This document shows, one piece after another, positions 56,941 to 64,000 of a DNA stretch of 64,000 nt; position 1 is the stretch's first letter, and every line of letters begins with the position of its first letter. The translations under genes and the position numbers were made by a program. Below the pieces are notes generated by a model, which was not told where the DNA came from, made no database searches, and saw only the letters and a list, made by a program, of their open reading frames with translations. This stretch comes from Gnetum montanum (Eukaryota; Streptophyta; Gnetopsida; Gnetales; Gnetaceae), in NCBI GenBank assembly GCA_015680685.1, contig MNCI01013751.1, forward strand, positions 652,070-716,069. Reading direction: 5' to 3'.

Positions 56941-57960
56941 TCATATGTAGTACGGCTTGAGGTACGAGTGATTCATTGGATTGGTAAACTCGTTGCCGTC
57001 CATGTCTACCAACTTGAAAGCTCCATTTCCAAAGGCTTTGGTGACCACGTAAGGAACTTTCCAGTTGGCTAAGAATTTGCTCATGTGCTCACGGATGGCC
57101 TTAACGACGAGGTCTCTCTTCTGCACTAGGCATTGATGCATATTGGCATGGTGCTTCTGCTGCTATTTGTTTTGGTAGTGCTCGATGCGTCTCAATGTCT
57201 GCACACGTTCTTCCTCCACTGAGTCAAGGTCGATGGTTCGTGACTCATTGTTCTGGGCTTCGTTCACGATGTCGGATAGGATCATCTGGAGTGAGGGTAC
57301 CTACAACTCAAGAGGCAAGACAGCTTTGGACCCATAAACGAGACTATAAGGGGTGTTACTTGTTGCATTTCGGCATGTCATTCGGTAGGCCCAGAGGATG
57401 TAGAGGATTTGCTCGTGCCACCATCTCTTACTATTGTTAAGCATCCACTTCAGCAAGTTGATGATGGACTTATTTGTAGCCTCCACCTACCTGTTCACTT
57501 GCAGATAATAAGGGAAAGAGAATGATTGTTGAATGCCTAGATTGCTACAGAAGGTTCAGGTTTCCGTACTACTGAACTATGGCCCATTATCGATCACAAT
57601 AGTCATTGGAAGTCAAAACCTAGTTACGATAATCTTGAGGATGAAATGACAGATTTGTTGAGATGTCATTTTTCTCAGGGGAATATTTTCCATCCACTGG
57701 GTAAAATACTTTGTGGCGGTGATAATGAAGCTATGTCCTGCAAAGGACTTAGGCGTGATAGGCCCTATGAGGTCTAGTCCCCATCATTGGAAGGGCCATG
57801 TAATTTGCATTGGATGCACATCTGTAGGTGCTATGTGCATGAGATTCACATATCTCTAGCATGTGTTGCACGTCTTGACTTTTGATAGGTAGTCACACTA
57901 CATGTAGGGCCAATAGTATCCTAGGCATCTGATTTTCGTAGCCATAGCCCTGGGCGCGTA
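56941..57960 (-). pseudogene. Tat-type integrase
   Basis: The C-terminal part is clear. 57301-57486 reads EATNKSIINLLKWMLNNSKR and WAYRMTCRNATSNTPYSLVY, then GSKAVLPLEL. 56941-57141 carries the GPY/F-type end: KFLANWKVPYVVTKAF, GAFKLVDMDGN, YLKPYY. Catalytic-core text upstream is broken (around 57500-57800) and the zinc-binding part (57800-57960) is barely legible. Family role: joining the cDNA to the host chromosome. Confidence 0.8.
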
Positions 57961-57990
57961 TTACCAAGCACGCTTATGGATTGCATCTCT

Positions 57991-58326
57991 CTAGGCCGAT
58001 GTCAATCCACCTGGGGGTTCGCCATGCCGTAAATAAGTTTTAATGTTATCGTACCACTCTAAGGTATTCACAGTCTTGATAGAGGCCACATGTTCCGCTT
58101 GAGTGATAGGCTTTGCACATTCTGTGATCGCAGTTGGCAGGTTTGCCAGGGATTGTGATGGGATGTTTAACGCGAGGGTAGCCAGGGTGTCTACTATGGT
58201 GTTCTCATTGTGTGGCATGTGTTGCACATCAGTGGTTGCAAATTGCTTAAGTATGATTTTTTCTAGGTTGCAGTAGGGTTGCAGGTGCACAGCCTTGAAG
58301 GCATAGACTTTGGTGACTTGATTCAC
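57991..58326 (-). pseudogene. Second (archaeal-like) RNase H region
   Basis: The frame reads VTKVYAFKAVHLQPYCN, then FATTDVQHMPHNENTIVDTL ATLAL, matching the ending I.RxxN..ADxLA of the additional RNase H carried by Tat-lineage elements between RNase H and integrase. The final acidic residue of the usual AD is present as VD. The N-terminal part lies in 58326-58430 (a YPNNMVEYEGLLIG-like word). Confidence 0.65.
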
Positions 58327-58412
58327 GACTAGTTGTGAATCTCCTCAGATCGCCAGGTATTGTATGCGCAGTGCTCGGGTAGTTAAGAGGCCTATGAGTA
58401 GCCCCTCGTATT

Positions 58413-59249
58413 CTACCATGTTGTTGGGGTAAGGGAACACAAAATGATAAGCAGCTGGGTACATTTATCGAGAGGGGAATGTGATTGTGGCAGCGGTGCT
58501 ACTTCCTCACGTGGTTGAGGGCTGTTGAAATGCAAGGTAGCTTCAAAATGCGATGGTACAATACTGACATTGCTGACGTACTTGTCTGAGAACTTGGGGT
58601 CTATGGTAGCCTGGTCATCGACTGGTGAGGCCGTAAGTTGGTTTGCTATGGCTTGACCCTTTTTCGACGATTGACTTACATAGCATAGGTCGAACTCCAC
58701 GGTTATTGCTTTCCATTGGGCTATCCTACTACTTTCGTACAGGTTGCTGGTGATAGCCCAGAGTATGTTGCTTTTACAAATGATGTTGGTTATGCTATGG
58801 AATAGGTAATGCCGCCACTTCTTTAGTGCGAACACTAGGGCTAGGTAATTCCTCTCCACTTCGTTGTATTTTTCCTTGTATGCTACTAGTACATGGCTAA
58901 GGTAATATACTGGTATCTCAGAACCATCATCCCACTTCTGACATAGTAGTGCTGCTATGGATGTGTCGGAGGTGGCAAGGTTTATAAAGAAAGGCTTGTC
59001 CGTTTACGGTGGGTGCACTATTAGGAGGTACGAGAGCTCCTTCTTTAGGTCATTGAAGGCTTGTTGACACTGGGTTGTCCATTTGAAGTCGATCCCCTTT
59101 TTTAGGAGATGTTGCATGGGGTGTAACTTGTTGGTCAACCTTGCTGTAAACCTTTGAATGAATTGCACTCTACCTTGTAGACCATGTAACTCCTTAAAGT
59201 TTGTGGGAGGCGCTAGGTTGATAATGATCTTGACTTTGTTGGGGTCCAC
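58413..59249 (-). pseudogene. Ty3 RT C-terminus and RNase H
   Basis: 59004-59249 reads KVKIIINLAPPTNFKELHGL, QGRVQFIQRF and FKWTTQCQQAFNDLKKEL, the RT-RNase H connection. 58413-58859 contains ERNYLALVFALKKWRHYLF and ITVEFDLCYVSQSSKKGQAI, the middle and end of RNase H. The piece 58860-59003 holds stops. Confidence 0.8.
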
Positions 59250-60000
59250 TCATATTCCAGCCTCCGATACTACGAATCCTAACTTACGTCCAGTCTTTAC
59301 TCTGAAAATGCAATTCCTGGGATTGAGGCACAGGTCGTTCATTTGGAAACATTTGAGGACTACCCCTAGATCATGTGGGTGATCAACTACCTCTTTGGAC
59401 TTGACTGCTATATCATCCACATAGTCGTTTAGTGTTTCTAGGATGTAGTCACTAAAAATGTAGGTCATGGCTCGCTGGTAGGTTGCTCTAGCATTCTTGA
59501 GCCTGAAAGGCATCATGGTATAGCAAAAGGTCCCCCAAGGAGTCATGAAGGTTATTGATAGTTGGTGCTCTGGGTGATGCGGATTTGATTGTATTCGGAG
59601 AAACCATTCATGAAGGATAGTAGAGTATGGCCAGTCGTGGTGTCGATGAGTTAATCAATGCTTGGGAGTGGGAAGTTGTCTTTGATCGTTACCTTGTTCA
59701 AATCTTGGAAGTCTATACAGATTCATATCCCTCCTATTTTCTTTGAAACTACAACAATGTTGGACACCCACTCTGAATAGTTGACTGTGCGAATGAAACC
59801 TGCTTGGTATAACTTAGTGATTTCATCCCTCACGGCTAGTGTGATTTCTGGCTTAATTTTTCAAGCCTTTTGCTTGACTGATTTTATGCATGGGTCTAGG
59901 ATGATGTTGTGTTGAATCATCCACAGATCCAGACCCGGAATGTCACTGTATGATCATGTGAAGACATTAATGTGATCTTGCAGAGTTTTAGCTACGCTTT
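59250..60000 (-). pseudogene. Ty3 reverse transcriptase
   Basis: 59250-59546 is open and shows TPWGTFCYTMMPFRLKNARA, TYQRAMTYIF and the catalytic box YVDDIAVKS, then a LGFVVSEAGI end. Upstream, with frame breaks, are AGFIRTVNYSEWVSNIVVVS, KKIGGI and FPLPSID, typical of plant Ty3 RT fingers. The first part (59900-60000) shows DIPGLDLWMIQHNIILDP. Enough of the domain is present to place it in the plant Ty3 group, but it is inactive. Confidence 0.85.
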
Positions 60001-60345
60001 CATATGTTTGTGTGTCTAGGAGGGAGCTGAGTTTTAATTTTTTCACCTTCCCCTTTGACGTGGTCACAGGTGTCTCGATGAGAGGGTCCTCAGTTACATC
60101 CCCGACCTCTAAGTCCAGTGCTTGGACTAGATGCTTGGGCCAATCCCAGGGTGCCTCTAAGGTTGCTATAATGCTAGTTGTAGTTGACCCCCAATTGATC
60201 ATGTTGGGGTTCAACTGTCTTGCGAGATTGCCCTATGGCCCTACTAATATTAAAGGTGTGGAAAGGTCATGATGGATTCCCATCCTTTGCTTGACTTGCC
60301 ATCATAAGATGAAAGCCTGGGTAAGGGTCGTGAAACACAAATCTA
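60001..60345 (-). pseudogene. Protease-RT linker region
   Basis: Open 59954-60214. It reads LDLEVGDVTEDPLIETPVTT and then a Lys-rich stretch before LSSLLDTQTYESVAKTLQDH. An upstream VKQRMGIHHDLSTPLILVGP word resembles the end of a Tat protease. The protease active site itself was not found. Confidence 0.45.
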
Positions 60346-60394
60346 CAAAACAATGCCAAGATGTAACTCGCCGAATGTAACAATGTAAAGATTA

Positions 60395-60875
60395 CAAGTT
60401 TGCTAGTTTAAGGTCATGGCGGACCACCAAGGCACAAGAGTGTAGAATAGTTGAGGACATAAAATTGATGATGTGGAGTACGATGCTATGTAACTGTTGA
60501 TATGCGAATGCCAAATTGCTAGTTTAGTGGCATCTCGTACTACCATACTGCAACATAAAAAATCTTGATATGCAAAATAATAGGAAAAGGAAAGTGCGAG
60601 TATGAAGGGTATCGAACTACTAGTGTGAGAGTGAAGACATGAAACCCACTAGGAAGTGTGATACCCTCCTATGTCGAAGTGGATGAGGTAACTGCTGATG
60701 TAAGGATGTAGTTAGTTTAACGTCATTGCAGACTACAAAAGTAACAGGTCAAAACTACTATTTTAGGATCCTTTTCGACCCTAAAGGGTGCAACCATGCT
60801 AGGCTCGTTAGTTTAAGGTCTTTTCGGACCCTTAATCGAGAACAAATATTATATATTTTTTATTTTTTGGTTCCG
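60395..60875 (-). repeat. Dispersed motif array upstream of RT
   Basis: Plus-strand copies GCTAGTTTAAGGTCATGGCG (followed by GACC) at about 60406, then degenerate ones near 60515, 60714, 60755 and 60813. On the element's strand this is GTCCGCCATGAC...TAAACTAGC, as at 33715-34250. Confidence 0.65.
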
Positions 60876-60899
60876 GGCAAGTGAGTAGTTGGCTTGGAG

Positions 60900-61060
60900 C
60901 GTGCTAAGGCTTAAATGCTAACAGTGCTATGATGTTGTGGCGAGCATGCTACGCTTTATGCCACACTCCGCATTAATTGGGGAGAGAGAGGGAAAGTTTT
61001 CCCATTTTTCCATTGTGATCATAAATAGGGGTTAGACCCTAATAAGTTCACCATTTTTAC
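60900..61060 (+). promoter_or_regulatory. U3-like promoter block before the HAD-like ORF
   Basis: GCATGCTACGC, GGAAAGTTTTCCCATTTTTC and CATAAATAGGGGT parallel the U3 of the LTR at 54046 (minus strand: GCACGTAGCATTC, AAAATTTTCCCTTTTGG, CTATAAATACCCT). The TATA-like box is at 61020-61027, about 150 bp before the ATG at 61179. Function is inferred. Confidence 0.5.
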
Positions 61061-61178
61061 CATAAGAGTGTAGAGCCCTCATCGGAGCATACAACGATTT
61101 TGGAGCAGGAAGAAATTATGTTGATCAATTAGCAAGGTGAATTTTTACAGCGAAGGTCATAAATCTACAAATAGAGTC

Positions 61179-64000
61179 ATGGCTCCTAAGACTCATATGG
61201 TGCTTGCGAAGGTCAGGGAGGCTAAAAAGACCTTAAGGCGTGCATCGCAAGTGCGTGTTCCGGTGCAGGAGACCACACTGTTAACCCAGTGAATTTTCTT
61301 GTCTCCCTTGCTCTTTTCATGTTGTTCCTTCTACTACTTTCTTCTCTAGTTTTTAATTCTATTTGTTTTGTGATTTGCGTTTTTTGCAACTGCATTGTTT
61401 TAGCCTTTGTGTTGGCCATTGTGCAAGGGTTTCGTTATGATTGCATGTAAGTCTTTTAGACTGCCACCGCCGCAGTTGTCGCGACTACGAGGGTTGGGGC
61501 TATTTATGTCATTTGAACTTGGCATGCCATGATGAAAAACCCTTGGGAGGGTTTGGTCATGTGCGATACAACAACATAATGCATGCGTTGTTTGAATATG
61601 TTGTTAGTTGTTTTGCTGCTACGCTAGACAGCTTGCATGTTCTTGCTATGCTAGGCTTTCGCATCCTTACTATGCTATGTATGGATAGAGGGTCATGCTT
61701 TGCTATATTCATGGACTACTAGATACTGCTATGTTGTGCATGTATTGTGTTCAAGTGTGATGCCAATATTTGCTAATTGCATTATGCAGGGTAGGGCCAA
61801 GGTCTAGGATGATCGTTTTGGACCTTGGAGGGGTCCTGTGTCATGTGGGCAGAATGATGGCCAACATTCCTCCTCCCCCGATACGTGTGAGAGATCAAGC
61901 GATTTGGTTTAGGGAAGGAGAAAGAGACTTCTTACAATTCCTTCTTAGCCACTTTAGCTTGATTATTTGGTCTTCCTTAGGGGAGATGGAGGTGTCTAGA
62001 ATAATAGAGGCCATGCTTCCAGTAGTGACTCGGGGCATCCTGAGATATCTCTTCGATGAGGCAACCATGAGTGGGCAGTCAAGGGGGTCCAACCAATACT
62101 CAATAGGGTTGAGGCGTTTAGCCTGGATCTGGGACATGCCAGAATTCAATTACTATCATCCGTACAATAAATTTTACCTTGTATGTCACTTGGCAATGCA
62201 CTTTCAGAATCCTACTTTGCTGGTGGGTGAGTCTTACATCTTTGCTTCGCTTCATTGTGCAACACCAGCCATACCTAACCGAACACTAATAATGAGTGTC
62301 TGTCACTAGGTTCTTCATTGATGACAATGGGGTTCATGACCAACCGGGTGAGCTGGCCATAGTGCCGCTAGCCCTGCAGGAATTTGCTTCTGCCAAGAGC
62401 CTACGGGCGGGTGTGATCGATCATTGTGGGGGAGTATACCATACTTACCTACAGACACTCATCACTTTCTATAGCCAGTATAGGGCAAAGGGTTGGCTGG
62501 ATAAGGAATGGAGAGAACCTTTCAAGCAGGTCATGCTTGAAGCGATTCTGGCAGTTGAACTCCCACTATTCCCATTACCATATAGACCTAGTAGGTCAAG
62601 AGGCAGGCGTTGCATGTTCGAATATTTTCGTGATCCTTGCATTCTTTGCAATGTTATGCTAAGTGTGTTTTGTGAAACTTGTTGTAGGGATGAAGAAGAC
62701 TCGTGAGGTGATGGTGGTAACCGCCAAAAGGCAAGGGAGAAACATCTACTTCAAATATGGTGAAGTAGCGGCAAGCCAGAGCTAGTTAGAACGAGGGGCG
62801 CTAGGCCCCTTGCTTGAGAAAGTTTGAAGAGCGTGGCTTATGGACTTTTTCATGGCTCTGAACTCGGGTGTCTCTGCTGCCAAGATGCTTTCCTTTGTCA
62901 GCTCCTTATCTGGGTAGGCGAGTCATTTTTTTACATACGTGCGGGGTGTGGAGGTGGTCATTGACATCAATGACCAACTATTTGGAAATTTGTTTGGCAT
63001 TCCTACCAATGGCGCTGACGTAGTGTCAAAGGGAAAGAAGGAGTTGATCCTTCAGAAGTAGCATATCAAGGAGTGGCTAAGGCTCACCAAAGAGTAGAAA
63101 GGGTTCCCCATGGAAAGGCTTAAGGAAGGCCCCGCCATGGGGATATATCCTATGTTTTGTGCCCACGCACTCCCTCAACTACTTACCCAAGGGAAGGTCT
63201 TGGGGCTTGAGTAGGCCTGGGTAATGTGGAAAGTCATAGAGGAAGGGGCCTATTATAATTGGGCTAAGTTCCTATGTAGTGGTTTGCAGGCTAAGATTTT
63301 GGGACTCCATGAGCAGACAGAGTCCCGCTCCAACATACACTATGCCTTCTACATAGGTTGTCTGAAGCATTTCACGGAGTTCCTGGTGGTCTAGGAGGAC
63401 AGAGCCTGGGCCAAGCTAGATCGCGACTAGATTCCCAAGCCATGGATTCGATAGGTCCTCTGGACTATGCAAGCCTAGGATCCCTTGGAAATGGTTGGGG
63501 AGTCATTGTCCATAATGACTAAAGACCTGGCGGTTTGTAGCATCTGTGGCCAGGACAACGTAGGAGAGACGCCCCCTATCATAGTTAGTAGTGCGACACG
63601 GGGGAACATCTCATGGCTAAGACCGTGCCCAAGGAACTGCGAGGGAAGATACCTTCCTCAGCCAAGGAAAACCCTCATGAAGAGGAGGGACGAAGACTAC
63701 GGCTCAAGCTGCGGCAGACGTAGCCCCCCATTGGTAAGTATTTTTGTGTAATACTTACTTTGCTATAGTTTAGTATGCTATGCTGCATTGGGCGATGCAC
63801 CGTAGCGTAGCATCCGTTTCGAGCTAACTTGCTTTGAATTGTTGTAAATGCATTTTTGTAAGCAGAGGAAGAAGAAGATGAAGAAGAAGGCGACAAAGAT
63901 ATGTCGGCACTCAGGATGGGGGCGACAAATAAAGACGCAGAGGCCTTGATTTTGGAAGAAAGGGCCTTGGTTCAGAATAATGGAGCTCCTATCTCTAGGG
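61179..64000 (+). pseudogene. Intron-containing ORF with FCP1/NLI-like HAD phosphatase domain
   Basis: Proposed exons: 61179-61288, 61790-62180, 62310-62608, 62688-63733, 63866 to beyond the window. Exon 1 is basic (MAPKTHMVLAKVREAKKTLR). Exon 2 shows HAD motif I (MIVLDLGGVL; the second Asp of DxD is Gly, as Asn/Gly in some plant relatives), then REGERDFLQFLLSHFSLIIW and SS (motif II), then YLFDEATMSG and LRRLAWIWD. Exon 3 starts with motif IV (FFIDDNGVHDQPGELAIVP). Exon 4 (with TAG stops, mostly at likely Trp codons) looks like a plant retroelement accessory domain (FFTYVRGVEVVIDINDQLFG, MGIYPMFCAHALPQLL). Exon 5 is acidic. Phases agree for introns 1, 3 and 4 (the last after a frame slip) but are off by one for intron 2. 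Confidence 0.6.
63776..63812. repeat. Hairpin of the TGCTATGC/GCGTAGCA type in the last intron
   Basis: TGCTATGCTGCAT and ATGCACCGTAGCGTAGCA pair imperfectly around TGGGCG. It uses the same vocabulary as the hairpins of the LTR at 54046-55780, linking this region to that element family. Confidence 0.55.

Larger units (their letters stand above)
54046..60345 (-). mobile_element. Tat-type Ty3 element with pol, minus strand
   Basis: 3' LTR at 54046-55780, then (moving right, that is upstream) integrase, second RNase H, RNase H, RT and protease/linker text. The PPT on the minus strand is AAAGAGGGACTAA, like that of the nested element. The 5' LTR and gag were not found before 61179, where a plus-strand ORF region begins. 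Confidence 0.75.

Overview
The window is repeat-dominated nuclear DNA of a seed plant with a large genome. A gymnosperm is my best guess, but nothing here is diagnostic of species. I found no intact host gene. Almost every stretch belongs to a decayed retroelement: Ty3 elements of Athila-like and Tat-like type, Ty1-copia elements, an RTE-like LINE, and tRNA-headed SINEs. Element assignments rest on protein motifs, primer-binding sites (PBS), LTR ends and target-site duplications (TSD) that I read by eye.

Layout from left to right. 104-1558 is the LTR of a Tat-type element on the minus strand whose body lies off the left edge; it carries an array of hairpins. 1960-2872 is a copia pol fragment cut by a minus-strand Athila-type element (3' LTR 2873-3734, extra ORF about 3960-6495, upstream control region to about 7.8 kb). 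8074-12722 is a plus-strand Athila-type gag-protease element with its 3' LTR. 13.2-16 kb holds a SINE and a minus-strand Athila integrase relic interrupted by a solo LTR (14964-15846). 16-18.9 kb is mostly unassigned, with one possible host exon (RRM-like, about 18246-18331).

The middle is a three-level nest. An RTE-like LINE (minus strand; 18949-19724 and 42616-44560) was split inside its reverse transcriptase by a 22.9-kb Athila-type element (LTRs 19725-20643 and 41714-42615, TSD CCAAG). That element was in turn split by an 11.4-kb Tat-type element (LTRs 25408-26862 and 35403-36830, TSD CTTAG). Both inserted elements keep gag and protease but have no reverse transcriptase or integrase, so they would depend on pol proteins supplied in trans. 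The Athila-type element carries a long extra ORF (about 37690-41480) in the env-like position. Relatives of this ORF occur at 3960-6495 (minus) and 52850-53948 (plus).

The right part holds a minus-strand copia element (45058-49911), a LINE end (52016-52500), an assembly gap flanked by a perfect 62-bp inverted repeat, and a minus-strand Tat-type element with RT, two RNase H regions and integrase (54046 to about 60345). A plus-strand, intron-containing ORF (61179 to beyond the window) encodes a domain resembling FCP1/NLI-type HAD phosphatases, followed by a retroelement-type region.

The strongest candidates for something new are: (1) the HAD-phosphatase-like retroelement ORF; (2) LTR-U3-like promoter copies in front of the extra ORFs in three different elements; (3) a stem-loop with a constant 37-nt loop and compensating stem changes; (4) polypurine-tract-like motifs at matching internal positions in two elements; and (5) a dispersed GTCCGCC...TAAACTAGC motif shared by two different Tat-type elements.
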